A stretch of 64,000 nt of DNA from DASXTC01 sp036505635 (GCA_036505635.1 DASXTC010000038.1:92721-156720); one strand, 5' to 3'. Positions 44,918 to 54,114 are shown, counted from the stretch's first letter. Numbers and translations are program-made. The notes: generated by a model from the letters alone, not told the origin.

Positions 44918-46650
44918 GCCGGCCAGCCCCACCGGCGATCTCGATCCGAGGGCTTTCCTTCACGTACCGTGGCGCCGCCCGTCCCGCGCTCGAAGGAGTC
45001 GATCTCAATCTGGAGGCGGGCCGCTGGGGGCTCCTGCTGGGCCCCACCGGCGCCGGCAAGTCGACGCTGGTGCGATGTCTGAACCGCGTCATCCCCCAGT
45101 TCTACCCCGGTGAGCTCGGCGGCGAGATCCTCCTTCACGGCGCCGACACGTCCGGCGCCCGGGTTCCGGATCTCGCGGCCCGAGTCGGCGTCGTCTTCCA
45201 GGATTTCGAGAGCCAGATCTTCTGCACGTCCTGCCTGCTGGAAGTCTCCTTCGCGATGGAGAACCGGTGTCTGGAGCCCGGGCCGATGAGGCGGCGCGCC
45301 GCCGAGCTGCTGGCGCGCGTCGGTCTGTCCGGGTTCGAGGCGCGCGATCCAGCCACGCTTTCGGGAGGCGAGAAACAGCGGCTCGTCATCGCCTCGGTGC
45401 TGGCCCTGGAGGCGCCGCTCATGGTGCTGGACGAGCCGGCCAGCGATCTCGATCCGGGAGGACGGCACGAGATCTACCGGCTGCTCGCCTCGCTCGAGAA
45501 CGAATCGGTGCTGCTGGTCGACCACGATCTCGAGGGGGTCCCGCCGGCCCGCGGAACGCTCCTGGCGCGTGGGCGCTGCGTGCGTCGATGGGACCAGGGT
45601 CCGGCGGGTTCGATGATCGCGCTCGCGGGGGAGCTCGAGAAGCACGGAGTGAGACCGCCGCCGCTGGCGGCGCTCGCGGCGATGCTCGAGCGCAAGCACG
45701 GCCGCGCCCCGGACGCGCGGGTCCTCGAACCCGAGCCGTTCCACGCCGCCATGCAGGCGGAGGGCTGGGACGTCGAACCGGCGCGGGCGTCGCCCGCGTC
45801 GAGCTCGCCCACGCCGGGGCCGGAGATCCTCCGCTGCGAACGCGTGACGCACGTCTATGCCGGCGGCCCCGATGGGCGCCCGGCTCTCGATCGGATCGAG
45901 CTCTCGATCCGCCAGGGGGAGATGATCGCCGTGATCGGCGCCAACGGGTCGGGCAAGACGACGCTGGCCCGGCATCTGAACGGGCTCCTGCGGGCGACTA
46001 CCGGGCGGGTGCTCTACAAGGGCGAGGATGTCCGCGCGATGCCCGCGCGCAGGAGGGCGATGGAGATCGGGTTCGTCTTTCAGGACCCGGACCACCAGAT
46101 CTTCGCGGGCACCGTGAGAGAGGAGGCCGCCTTCGGGCCGGCCAATCTGGGCCTCTCCCCGCGCGACGTGGAGCGGCGCGTGGCGATGGCGCTCGAGGCC
46201 GTCGATCTGGCGGGGAGCGAATCGGCCGATCCCTTCACGCTGACGAAAGGGGAACGCCAGCGCCTGGCCCTGGCCTCCGTGCTGGCCTGCGAGCCGTCGC
46301 TGATCATCATGGACGAGCCGACCACGGGGCTCGACCTGGGGCAGCAGCGGCGCGTGATGGAGCTGCTGGGAAGGCTCAACGCGGCCGGCCACACGATCCT
46401 CATCATCACGCACGCCCTCTGGCTGGTGGCCGAACCCGTACGCCGCGTGCTGGTGATGAAGGAGGGCCGGCTGGCAGGCGACGGAACGCCGCGCGAGTTG
46501 ATGACCGACAGCCCGCTGATGGAGGGGGCGGGCCTCAGGCTGCCCGATCTCGCGCGTCTGGGCGCCCTGTGGCGCGCCCCCCTGCTGAGGCTGGAGGAGT
46601 GGGGTGTGGCGATCGTGCCGCCGTCGGCGCGGGCAGGGAACGTAGGATGA
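44914..46650 (+). CDS. ECF transporter ATPase, two fused ABC domains (EcfA-A')
   Basis: A 578-aa protein with two ABC ATPase units in one chain. The first has Walker A GPTGAGKST, VFQDFESQIF, signature LSGGEKQR and MVLDEPASDLDP. The second (from about 305) has GANGSGKTT, VFQDPDHQIF, signature LTKGERQR and IIMDEPTTGLD. The Q-loop sequence Q-D-x(3)-Q-I-F is typical of energy-coupling-factor vitamin/metal transporters. It pairs with EcfT encoded next (ATGA overlap). No substrate-binding S component is adjacent, so the substrate is unknown. Confidence 0.92.
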   Translation: MSRPAPPAISIRGLSFTYRGAARPALEGVDLNLEAGRWGLLLGPTGAGKSTLVRCLNRVIPQFYPGELGGEILLHGADTSGARVPDLAARVGVVFQDFESQIFCTSCLLEVSFAMENRCLEPGPMRRRAAELLARVGLSGFEARDPATLSGGEKQRLVIASVLALEAPLMVLDEPASDLDPGGRHEIYRLLASLENESVLLVDHDLEGVPPARGTLLARGRCVRRWDQGPAGSMIALAGELEKHGVRPPPLAALAAMLERKHGRAPDARVLEPEPFHAAMQAEGWDVEPARASPASSSPTPGPEILRCERVTHVYAGGPDGRPALDRIELSIRQGEMIAVIGANGSGKTTLARHLNGLLRATTGRVLYKGEDVRAMPARRRAMEIGFVFQDPDHQIFAGTVREEAAFGPANLGLSPRDVERRVAMALEAVDLAGSESADPFTLTKGERQRLALASVLACEPSLIIMDEPTTGLDLGQQRRVMELLGRLNAAGHTILIITHALWLVAEPVRRVLVMKEGRLAGDGTPRELMTDSPLMEGAGLRLPDLARLGALWRAPLLRLEEWGVAIVPPSARAGNVG

Positions 46651-47378
46651 CCTACGGAGTATTCCAGCACCGCTCGGGCTTCCTGCACCGCACCGATGCC
46701 ACGGCAAAGATGATGGCTCTGGCCGCGTGGTTCTCGGTCGCCCTCCTGTTGAGCCGGCCGGCGGCGCTGGCGGGCTTCGCGATCCTCGTGGTCGTGGTGG
46801 CCGTCTCGGCGGGCCTGTCGGGGGCTCTGCTGCGCTTCTGGAAGTTCATGACAATCCTCTTCGTGATGTGCGCGGGGCTCTGGGCCCTCTTCTCCCGCGA
46901 GTCGGGTCTCGGGCGCGGCGCCTGGATGGGGCTCAGGCTGACCTCGATGCTGGCCCTGGGGCTGATCTTCCTCGCCGCCACGCGAGTGGAGGAGATGGCG
47001 GTGGGCCTTCAGCGTCTGGGGCTTCCCTTCATGGCCGCCTTCTCTCTCACCCTGGCCTTCCGTCTGCTTCCGCTCTTTGCCGGCTCCGGGGCGATCATCG
47101 TCCAGGCCCAGGCGTGCCGCGGTCTCGACGTGCGCGAAGGGGGCCCGCTCGCCCGGCTCCGGCGATACGTGCCCCTGCTCGTGCCGCTCGTGTTGTCGAG
47201 CCTGCGCACCGCCGATGCCCTGGCGGTGGCGCTCGAATCGCGGGGGCTGGGGATGCACCCAACCCGCACCTCGGTGATCGTGTCGAAACTCGGCGCGGCC
47301 GAGGTGATCCTCGTGACCCTCTCGGCCACCGCGCTGGCGGCGGGGATCTGGCTGAAACTCTCCGGCGTCGCGATATAG
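46647..47378 (+). CDS. ecfT: ECF transporter transmembrane component EcfT
   Basis: A 243-aa membrane protein with about five hydrophobic helices. The two coupling helices carry the family motifs as AQACRGLDV and ALESRGLG (Ala-x-Arg-Gly type), which dock into the ATPases. ATG 46647 overlaps the ATPase stop. With the fused ATPase it forms a complete energizing module lacking a dedicated S subunit, suggesting a group II (shared-module) ECF transporter. Confidence 0.9.
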   Translation: MTYGVFQHRSGFLHRTDATAKMMALAAWFSVALLLSRPAALAGFAILVVVVAVSAGLSGALLRFWKFMTILFVMCAGLWALFSRESGLGRGAWMGLRLTSMLALGLIFLAATRVEEMAVGLQRLGLPFMAAFSLTLAFRLLPLFAGSGAIIVQAQACRGLDVREGGPLARLRRYVPLLVPLVLSSLRTADALAVALESRGLGMHPTRTSVIVSKLGAAEVILVTLSATALAAGIWLKLSGVAI

Positions 47379-47418
47379 CGGAGCCATCCGCCCTGCGGCC
47401 GTAGGTACCCCGGCAGGC

Positions 47419-47448
47419 TTGGCATCCGGGCACCGACGGGCCTATAAT
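47419..47448 (+). promoter_or_regulatory. Promoter of the thioredoxin gene (leaderless)
   Basis: TTGGCA (47419-47424), 18-bp spacer, consensus TATAAT (47443-47448), then 6 nt to GTG 47455. There is no Shine-Dalgarno in the 6 nt. Confidence 0.75.
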
Positions 47449-47454
47449 TTACGC

Positions 47455-47784
47455 GTGCAAACCCACGTCATCGAAGTGACCGATACCAACTTCGCCTCGG
47501 AGGTGGGGGGGTCCGAGACCCCCGTCCTGGTGGACTTTTCGGCGGAGTGGTGCGCGCCGTGCAAGAAGCTGGCGCCGGTCGTGGCCGATCTGGCCCGGGA
47601 GTACGTGGGTCGCTTGAAGGTGGGCCATCTGGACATCGAGCAGAGCCCCTCGACGGCCGCCCGCTTCGGCGTCATGTCGGTGCCGACCCTGATCTTCTTC
47701 AAGGGAGGCAAGGCCTCCGAGCAGCTCATCGGAGCCGTCTCCCGTCAGTCCCTCGAGCGGGTGATTCTCAAGGTGATCGCTTGA
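47455..47784 (+). CDS. Thioredoxin (CAPC active site)
   Basis: A 109-aa single-domain thioredoxin. The active site is FSAEWCAPCKKLAPV, with Ala instead of the classic Gly (CGPC); the cis-Pro strand is MSVPTLIFF. It is a general disulphide reductase of the cytoplasm, or donor to the periplasmic protein encoded next. GTG 47455 gives a standard-length N-terminus; it lies 6 nt after TATAAT. The stop overlaps the next start (TTGA). Confidence 0.94.
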   Translation: MQTHVIEVTDTNFASEVGGSETPVLVDFSAEWCAPCKKLAPVVADLAREYVGRLKVGHLDIEQSPSTAARFGVMSVPTLIFFKGGKASEQLIGAVSRQSLERVILKVIA

Positions 47785-48341
47785 GACTGGCAGGGGCCCC
47801 GGCGGCCCTTGCGCTCCTGCTGCTGTCGGTCGACCACGGTGCGGCGGCGCCCGTCAAGGAAGGCCAGACCGCGCCGCTGGCCGCGCTCGCCGGGGTGATC
47901 GACGCTGACGGACGCGCCGCCGACCTGTGGCGCATGGTGTCGGCCCCTCAGCCTCGCGGGTCGTCGCCGGCACGAAGGGCGACCCTGCTGGTCTTCTGGG
48001 CCTCCTGGTGCGCTCCCTGCATCCACGAGATCCCCGTTCTCAACGAGCTGCGGCGTTTCTACGGGGAGCGCGGGCTGCGGGTCGTCGGTCTCGGAATCCG
48101 GGAAGGCGGCGAGACGCTCGCGAGCCTGAAGGAGGCCGCGGCGAAGAACGGCGCCACCTACCCCGTTTTCTACGACAGCGAAGGCAGGGCGCAGGAAGCG
48201 TTCGAGGTGCACACGCTGCCGATGTCGGCCCTCATCGACGCGGAGGGCACGGTTCGGTGGATCGGCCCCGCGCTCCCGGCCGATGTGGCGGCGCGTGTCG
48301 AGGCGGCGCTGGCGCCGGGCGAGCCACGTGGGGCAAAGTAA
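47781..48341 (+). CDS. Exported TlpA/ResA-like thiol-disulphide protein
   Basis: A 186-aa thioredoxin-fold protein of the AhpC/TSA-TlpA group. The N-terminus (LRLAGAPAALALLLLSVDHGAAAP) is a signal peptide. The active site is FWASWCAPCIHEIPVLNEL and the cis-Pro region is HTLPMSALIDAEG. It probably reduces or isomerises disulphides outside the cytoplasm, for example in cytochrome c maturation. TTG 47781 overlaps the thioredoxin stop (TTGA) with AAGGTGA 5 nt upstream, so the two genes are translationally coupled. Confidence 0.85.
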   Translation: MRLAGAPAALALLLLSVDHGAAAPVKEGQTAPLAALAGVIDADGRAADLWRMVSAPQPRGSSPARRATLLVFWASWCAPCIHEIPVLNELRRFYGERGLRVVGLGIREGGETLASLKEAAAKNGATYPVFYDSEGRAQEAFEVHTLPMSALIDAEGTVRWIGPALPADVAARVEAALAPGEPRGAK

Positions 48342-49644
48342 CCTTATACCGCAAGAGCGCGCCGTGCTCGTGGGCGTGGTGCTCCCCCGCATGCGGCGCG
48401 AGACGGCCGAGGACCATCTTGACGAGCTGGCGCGCCTGACGGAGACGGCGGGCGGCGTGGTGGTCGATCGGCTCATCCAGGATCGCGACCGCCTGGACGC
48501 CGCCTACTTCGTCGGACGGGGCAAGGCCGAGGAGATCGCCTCGCACGCGCGGGGGAGTCGGGCCGACCTCGTCGTCTTCGATGACGACCTTTCCCCGGCG
48601 CAGGTCAAGAACCTCGAGAAGCTGATCGAGGCGAAGGTGATTGACAGGTCGGGGCTGATCCTCGACATCTTCGCCCGGCGCGCGCGCAGCCGCGAGGCGC
48701 GCACGCAGGTCGAGTTGGCTCAGCTCAACTACCTGCTCCCGCGCCTGACACGACGCTGGACCCACCTGTCCCGGCAGGTCGGCGGGATCGGCGTGCGTGG
48801 GATCGGTGAGACCCAGATCGAGATCGACCGGCGGCTGATCCGTCACCGGATCTCGCGGCTCCGGGAGGACCTGGACCGCATCGAGCGGGGCCGTCAGACG
48901 CGCCGCACGGGGCGCCGGGGCGCGACAAAGGGAGCGCTCGTCGGCTACACAAATTCCGGCAAGAGCACGTTGCTCAACGCCCTCACGCGGGCCGATGCCT
49001 TTGTGGAGGATCGGCTGTTCGCCACGCTCGATCCTCTGGTGCGTCGCTTCGAGCTGGATCGGGGACGGCATATACTGCTCATCGACACCGTCGGGTTCAT
49101 CCGGAAGCTGCCGCACCACCTCGTCGCCTCGTTCCGCAGCACGCTGGAGGCGGCGGCGGAGGCTGACTTTCTCATCCACGTCGTGGACATCGGACACCCG
49201 AGATACGAGGAGCAAATGGAGGTGACGCATCAGGTTCTGGCAGGCCTCGGCATGGACTCGAGGCCCACGGTCCAGGTCTTCAACAAGGTGGACCGGGTGA
49301 CGCAGCCCGGGATCCTCGAGCGCGCTCGCCGCCTGCATCCGGATGCCCTCTTCATCGCGGCGGGCAAGGGCCTCGGTCTTGATTCGGCGCGGGCCGGGAT
49401 CGCCCGAGTCGTGAGCGAGGACCTGGTCGAGCGCCGGATCCGGATGCGGGTCGCCGACGCCGAGGGGATCGCCCAGATCTACGACCAGTCCCACGTCGTG
49501 GATGCCAGCTACCATGATGGATACGTGGACCTGACCCTGCGGACCAGCCGGGCCAGGGCGGTCGCGCTTTCGCGGCTGGGTACCGAGGGTTCCGTCGACG
49601 CGCCGGATCGCCCCGAGCTCCCTCTGGAGGAGGTTGCGCCGTGA
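48328..49644 (+). CDS. hflX: Ribosome-associated GTPase HflX
   Basis: A 438-aa HflX, which binds the large ribosomal subunit and splits stalled ribosomes. The N-terminal domain has the glycine-rich block GGIGVRGIGETQIEIDRR; the GTPase domain has G1 GYTNSGKST, G3 DTVGFIRKLPHHLV and G4 NKVD. The start is uncertain: GTG 48328 is given, GTG/ATG codons nearby are alternatives, and it overlaps the end of the TlpA-like gene. Its stop overlaps the ddl start (GTGA). Confidence 0.94.
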   Translation: MGQSNLIPQERAVLVGVVLPRMRRETAEDHLDELARLTETAGGVVVDRLIQDRDRLDAAYFVGRGKAEEIASHARGSRADLVVFDDDLSPAQVKNLEKLIEAKVIDRSGLILDIFARRARSREARTQVELAQLNYLLPRLTRRWTHLSRQVGGIGVRGIGETQIEIDRRLIRHRISRLREDLDRIERGRQTRRTGRRGATKGALVGYTNSGKSTLLNALTRADAFVEDRLFATLDPLVRRFELDRGRHILLIDTVGFIRKLPHHLVASFRSTLEAAAEADFLIHVVDIGHPRYEEQMEVTHQVLAGLGMDSRPTVQVFNKVDRVTQPGILERARRLHPDALFIAAGKGLGLDSARAGIARVVSEDLVERRIRMRVADAEGIAQIYDQSHVVDASYHDGYVDLTLRTSRARAVALSRLGTEGSVDAPDRPELPLEEVAP

Positions 49645-50771
49645 GGCGGGTCCGGCTGGGGCTGATCTTCGGGGGACGCTCGGTCGAGCACGAGGTCTCG
49701 CTCGTCTCCGCGCGCGCGGTGCTCGATCACCTGGACCCAACGCGCTATGAGGTGATCCCGATCGGCGTCACGCGTGAGGGGAAGTGGCTGACGGCCGGCG
49801 ACGCCCGGATGCTTCTCGACGCGGCGGGCACCGGCCTGGCAAGGATCCCCGGCACCACGCACGCCGCCCTGACCGCCGACCCTTCGGCAGGCGGGCTGGT
49901 CCCCATCGACAACGGCGCAGCGCCGGTGGGGCTCGACATGATCTTTCCGCTGGTGCACGGCACCGGCGGGGAGGACGGCACGATGCAGGGGCTCCTCGAT
50001 CTCGCGGGTCTGCCGTACGTCGGCTCGGGCGTGCTCGGTTCGAGCCTGGGAATGGACAAGACGACGATGAAGGTGATCTTCGGCGCCGCCGGGCTGCGCC
50101 AGACCGACCACCTCGTGGTCGACCGGCGCCGGATCGAGCAGGACCCCCGCGGGATCGCCCGGGAGGTCGAGGGCCGGATCGGCTATCCCTGCTTCACCAA
50201 GCCTTCCAACGGAGGCTCCAGCGTGGGCGTGTCCAAGGTCAAGGGGCCGGAGGGCCTGGGCCCGGCTCTCGTCGAGGCGGCGGCCTACGACAGACGCGTG
50301 ATCATCGAACAGGCGGTCGACGGGCAGGAGGTCGAGTGCGCCGTGCTGGGCAACGACGATCCACAGGCCTCCATCGTGGGCGAGATCGTGCCGTGCCACG
50401 AGTTCTATGATTACAGCGCCAAGTACCTGGAGGACGGGTCGGAGCTGATCATCCCGGCCCGGATCGGGCCGGAGCAGGCCGGCGAGGTCCGCACCATGGC
50501 GCTCGCGGCATTCCTCGCCCTCGACTGCGCGGGGATGGCGCGGGTCGATTTCTTCGTCCGCCGATCGGACGGCGCGGTGCTGATCAACGAGGTCAACACG
50601 ATCCCCGGGTTCACGCCGATCAGCATGTACCCGCGCCTGTGGGAGGCGAGCGGGATCGGCTTCACGGCGCTGGTGGAACGGCTCATCGAGCTGGCGCGCG
50701 AGCGCCATGCGGAGAGGCTGAAGCTCAAGAGGGATTACGCCCCTGGGCAGAAGGCGCCCGGCGCCCGGTGA
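49641..50771 (+). CDS. ddl: D-alanine--D-alanine ligase
   Basis: A 376-aa ATP-grasp enzyme that makes the D-Ala-D-Ala dipeptide of peptidoglycan. N-terminal LIFGGRSVEHEVSLVSA, the Mg/ATP loop CFTKPSNGGSSVGVSKV, and the C-terminal MARVDFFV and LINEVNTIPGFTPISMYP are conserved. The length matches the DdlA/VanA-type enzymes rather than the ~306-aa DdlB. GTG 49641 overlaps hflX by 4 bp. No other mur genes are near. Confidence 0.96.
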   Translation: MRRVRLGLIFGGRSVEHEVSLVSARAVLDHLDPTRYEVIPIGVTREGKWLTAGDARMLLDAAGTGLARIPGTTHAALTADPSAGGLVPIDNGAAPVGLDMIFPLVHGTGGEDGTMQGLLDLAGLPYVGSGVLGSSLGMDKTTMKVIFGAAGLRQTDHLVVDRRRIEQDPRGIAREVEGRIGYPCFTKPSNGGSSVGVSKVKGPEGLGPALVEAAAYDRRVIIEQAVDGQEVECAVLGNDDPQASIVGEIVPCHEFYDYSAKYLEDGSELIIPARIGPEQAGEVRTMALAAFLALDCAGMARVDFFVRRSDGAVLINEVNTIPGFTPISMYPRLWEASGIGFTALVERLIELARERHAERLKLKRDYAPGQKAPGAR

Positions 50772-50803
50772 GCCGGTCGCAAGACTGAAGGAAGGAAGCG
50801 GCG

Positions 50804-51388
50804 GTGCTCGACTCCAACGTGCTGGTGCTCAACAGGCTGTTCCAGGCGATCCAGGTGACGACGGTCCGGAAGGCCTTCTGCCTGCTCTACAAGGGGGAGG
50901 TCAAGGCCGTCGAGCCCGACTACTCTACCTACACCTGGGAGCACTGGTGCGACATCCCCGTCCAGCCCCATGACGATGTCATCGCCACGCCGGCGATGAG
51001 GATCAAGATCCCGCGCGTGATCGTGTTGCTGCATTACGACGCGCTGCCTCGCCACGAGGTGAGGTTCACCCGCAAGAACATCTACTTCAGGGACCGCAAC
51101 CGGTGCCAGTATTGCGGGCGCAGGTTCACCACGCGCGAGCTGAATCTCGATCACGTGGTGCCCCTTTCCCGTGGAGGCAAGTCGACCTGGGACAACGTCG
51201 TGTGCTGCTGCCTCGACTGCAACGGACGCAAGGGGAGCAGCCTCCCGGGCGAGGTGGGCATGACGCTCCTGAAACCTCCCGTAAAGCCGCGATGGCACCC
51301 GCTCGTGAAGATCACCTTCACCGGCGCGCAGTACGAGGTCTGGCGGAACTTCCTCGATATCGCCTACTGGAACGTCGAGCTGGACTGA
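50804..51388 (+). CDS. HNH endonuclease-family protein
   Basis: A 194-aa protein. An N-terminal region (VLVLNRLFQAIQVTTVRKAFCLLYKGEVKAVE) conserved in this HNH subfamily precedes the nuclease domain: RFTRKNIYFRDRNRCQYCGRRF, LNLDHVVPLSRGG, TWDNVVCCCLDCNGRKG, i.e. two CxxC zinc pairs and the D-H catalytic pair. Such stand-alone HNH proteins are widespread chromosomal genes of unclear role. GTG 50804 is preceded by GAAGGAAG. The 3' end overlaps the convergent gene by 25 bp. Confidence 0.9.
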   Translation: MLDSNVLVLNRLFQAIQVTTVRKAFCLLYKGEVKAVEPDYSTYTWEHWCDIPVQPHDDVIATPAMRIKIPRVIVLLHYDALPRHEVRFTRKNIYFRDRNRCQYCGRRFTTRELNLDHVVPLSRGGKSTWDNVVCCCLDCNGRKGSSLPGEVGMTLLKPPVKPRWHPLVKITFTGAQYEVWRNFLDIAYWNVELD

Positions 51389-52434
51389 TTCGGATCGACC
51401 GGCGGCGCTTCCCCCTTCTTCAGACTCTCGAACTTCTTGAAGGACCGGACCATCTCCTGGATGAGCGGCGCGCCGAGCGAGTCAAGACCCGTGGCCTTCA
51501 CGGCGATGAACGCGCGATTCGACTCGAGTCTCGGCGTGGCCTGGAACACCACCTGGGCCAGCTTCACGAGGAGCAGACGGCCGGCAAGGTCGTCGGCGAT
51601 CCTCCGAGCCTCCTCGCTGGACGCGCCCTCTGCGAGCTGCAGCACCACCTCGCCTCCTCCTTCGGTGGCCGACGTGGCGTCGAAGGTGAAGGTGAGGAGG
51701 GACACCGCGGCGAGCCGGTCCGCCGGAATGTCCAGCGCGTCACCCGGAAGCACCCCGAGGATGCGCGACAGCGATCCATTCTCGTTGAGGATGGCCCCGG
51801 CGATGGCGTGCGGTGATTCCTGCGGAAGCAGCGCGGCGATCGGGACCTGACTCGTCCCGGCCTCCGCCGGGGGGGCGGCCCCTTCGGCGGCGAGGGTGAG
51901 GTCCACGGCCGCCTTCGCCGTGTCGAGGTCCGACGACCAGACCACGGTGCCGTCACGGATGAACACGTGTCCATTGATTGACGTGCCGGGGAAGGAGGTG
52001 ATCCCCTCGCCATGGTGCTCCACGCGGGAGACCTTGCCGCCCACAGATCGTCCCGCGCGCCAGAGCGCGACGTCGCCGAACATGCCGACGAGCCTTCCGT
52101 TGCGGGACAGGGTCATGCTGAGGATGTGACCTTCGGGCTCGGGTGAACCGCGCCGGGCGGCCCAGATCAGCTCGATGGGGAACAGATCCGCGGGCTTCCT
52201 CTCCTCGGTCGAGTACTTGGACAGCTCGGCCAGGGTCCCCTTGATCCAGGGGTCCTCGGGCTCGAGTCGCACGAGGGCCAGCCCGAGAGTCCCGGCATCG
52301 GCGAGCCGGGCCGCCGGCGGCAGCGGCACCGGCGCGGTCATCTGTCTGAAGAGGAAGAACCCGCCGATGACGAGGACCGAGAGGAACACCACCGCGGCCA
52401 CGGAACATCCGATGACTATCCTTCGCGCGCTCAT
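51364..52434 (-). CDS. Hypothetical membrane-anchored protein
   Basis: A 356-aa protein with a single transmembrane anchor near residues 8-30, the remainder predicted outside the cytoplasm. It has repeated alpha/beta segments such as LALVRLEPEDPWIKGTLAELSKY, VWSSDLDTAKAAVDL and VSLLTFTFDAT, resembling large secreted proteins of unknown function (DUF3352-like), but I cannot assign a family. GGGAGAG is upstream of the ATG. It ends in an overlap with the HNH gene; its start is 38 bp from the divergent rhomboid gene. Confidence 0.55.
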   Translation of the reverse strand: MSARRIVIGCSVAAVVFLSVLVIGGFFLFRQMTAPVPLPPAARLADAGTLGLALVRLEPEDPWIKGTLAELSKYSTEERKPADLFPIELIWAARRGSPEPEGHILSMTLSRNGRLVGMFGDVALWRAGRSVGGKVSRVEHHGEGITSFPGTSINGHVFIRDGTVVWSSDLDTAKAAVDLTLAAEGAAPPAEAGTSQVPIAALLPQESPHAIAGAILNENGSLSRILGVLPGDALDIPADRLAAVSLLTFTFDATSATEGGGEVVLQLAEGASSEEARRIADDLAGRLLLVKLAQVVFQATPRLESNRAFIAVKATGLDSLGAPLIQEMVRSFKKFESLKKGEAPPVDPNQSSSTFQ

Positions 52435-52436
52435 CC

Positions 52437-52466
52437 TTGTCTGCTCTCCCGAGGCTGTGCTAGGCT
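52437..52466 (+). promoter_or_regulatory. Promoter of the rhomboid gene (leaderless)
   Basis: TTGTCT (52437-52442), 18-bp spacer ending in TGC (extended -10), TAGGCT (52461-52466), then 6 nt to ATG 52473. The -35 starts 2 bp from the first codon of the divergent gene. Confidence 0.65.
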
Positions 52467-52472
52467 CGCGGC

Positions 52473-53231
52473 ATGCCGCCGCGGTCCGAGTATGGCACCC
52501 AGTACCGAATCTCCTTCGGTGGCCCGCTCACTCAAGCCGTCAAAGCCCTCCTCATCATCAACGTCGCCGTCTTCGTCATCGAGCTGTTCATCGTCGGGCG
52601 CGGCGGCCAGGAAGCATGGGAAGTCACCCTGGCGCTCCTGGCCCTCAATCCGATCCTCGTCTTCAAGAGCTTCTTCGTCTGGCAGCTCGTCACTTACATG
52701 TTCCTGCATTCACCCGACTCGATCTTCCACCTGCTGTTCAACATGCTCGTGCTCTGGATGTTCGGCTGCGAGATTGAACGGCTCTGGGGGGCGCGCCGGT
52801 TCCTTCGATACTACCTCATATGCGGCGTGGGGGCGGGGGTCGCAAACTGCGCGCTCGCCTTCATGCAGCCCCAGACCGTCGGGGCCAGCGGCGCCATCTT
52901 CGGGCTGATCGTGGCGTACGGAATGCTGTTTCCAGGAAGCATCGTCTATTTCTGGGGCATCTTTCCGATGACGGCCCGCCAGTTCGCGCTGTTGATGGCC
53001 GCCATCGAGCTGGTCAGCCTTGGCGCGCTGACGCCGGACGGAGTCGCGCGGTTCGCGCACCTGGGCGGAGCCCTGACCGGCTTCATCCTCATCATGGGGT
53101 ACTGGGATCCGCGGCGCCTGATCAACGCGATCCGATGGAGGCTGCGGCGGCGGCGATTCAAGACGATCGAGCGGGACGACGCCAGGCGGTCGGATCGCTC
53201 GAACAGGGACCGCCATTATCCGTATCACTGA
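52473..53231 (+). CDS. Rhomboid-family intramembrane serine protease
   Basis: A 252-aa polytopic membrane protein with six hydrophobic helices. Catalytic dyad: S139 in VGASGAIFG and H196 in ARFAHLGGALTGF; the first helix-loop holds the WR-like element as LWMFGCEIERLWGARRFL. It should cleave membrane proteins within or near the bilayer. After the last helix a basic Arg-rich tail of about 40 aa extends into the cytoplasm. No ribosome-binding site is visible, matching the predicted leaderless mRNA. Confidence 0.92.
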   Translation: MPPRSEYGTQYRISFGGPLTQAVKALLIINVAVFVIELFIVGRGGQEAWEVTLALLALNPILVFKSFFVWQLVTYMFLHSPDSIFHLLFNMLVLWMFGCEIERLWGARRFLRYYLICGVGAGVANCALAFMQPQTVGASGAIFGLIVAYGMLFPGSIVYFWGIFPMTARQFALLMAAIELVSLGALTPDGVARFAHLGGALTGFILIMGYWDPRRLINAIRWRLRRRRFKTIERDDARRSDRSNRDRHYPYH

Positions 53232-53255
53232 GTCGCGGCGGACACACTCCTGGGC

Positions 53256-54098
53256 TCAGTAGCAGCGAGCGTCGACTTGCGTCTGGACGATCTCGCGAAT
53301 CGATGTCCCGTCCAGTGGCGCGCTGCTGAGATCCGTCCAGGTCTGCGTCCAGGTCGAGGTCGTGGTGTCGTAGACCCCGACCACCAGGATGCAGTTGGAG
53401 AGCTGATAGGCGGCGGGACGCCCGCATCCCAGGACCACCCCATGATCGGGCGCGGCCGATGGATTGGCGAGGCACGGGCTGGCCGACGCCTTCGAACCGC
53501 CGATCGTGCCCGGGTCTTCTGCGCCACCGATCGAGTCCCCCGATGATGACGAGCTGAGCTTGCGCTTGGGGGGCTCGAAGGGTCTCTGGGGCGGCCCGTT
53601 GTTGCCGCCGTTGTGCACATCGAAGCCCTGGAGGAAAACGGGGCCGCCGGCCCCCGACGGCCACCAGACGATGTGGGCCATCTCGCTGAGGTCGACGATG
53701 CTGCGGGGCTCGATGTCATTGGTGGTGTTGCCGGTGAGAATGTTGAAGGGAGCCCAGTCACCACCCGGCATGCGCCGCATCATCGCCAGCTCGAAATCGC
53801 CCCCCTGCTGCCGGCTCCAGACCACCACCGGCTCCCCATCGTATGGGTTCAGGGTCATCTGGGGACCCTGGTCGATCACGGGGTCCCAGGTTGACGGTAT
53901 GGTGACGGTCGTGGTGCCTGCGGTGCTCTGGTCGAAGACGACCAGGCCCTGAGTGGTCGGGCTGTAGGGATCGCTCTCGACTTCCACGGTCAGGAGGTGC
54001 CCGTCCCTCGTCACGACGGAGGGTCCCGCTTCGGAGGCACCTGTCACGAGCGCCAGAACGACGAGAGCGATGGCCGCGGCGAGGCGATAACCCTTCAT
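53256..54098 (-). CDS. Secreted protein of unknown function in the XRE-TPR operon
   Basis: A 280-aa exported protein. Signal peptide MKGYRLAAAIALVVLALVTGASEA. The mature part has repeated strand-like units containing W and D-G (VIDQGPQMTLNPYDGEPVVVWSRQQGGDFELAMMRR; VDLSEMAHIVWWPS), suggesting beta-propeller-like blades, then a Ser/Pro/Gly-rich stretch (175-205) and a C-terminal domain with four Cys. No family recognised. GAGGAGG lies 5 nt before the ATG. It starts 17 bp after the TPR gene and is the third gene of that operon. Confidence 0.6.
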   Translation of the reverse strand: MKGYRLAAAIALVVLALVTGASEAGPSVVTRDGHLLTVEVESDPYSPTTQGLVVFDQSTAGTTTVTIPSTWDPVIDQGPQMTLNPYDGEPVVVWSRQQGGDFELAMMRRMPGGDWAPFNILTGNTTNDIEPRSIVDLSEMAHIVWWPSGAGGPVFLQGFDVHNGGNNGPPQRPFEPPKRKLSSSSSGDSIGGAEDPGTIGGSKASASPCLANPSAAPDHGVVLGCGRPAAYQLSNCILVVGVYDTTTSTWTQTWTDLSSAPLDGTSIREIVQTQVDARCY

Positions 54099-54114
54099 TG
54101 CATCCTCCTCGTGC

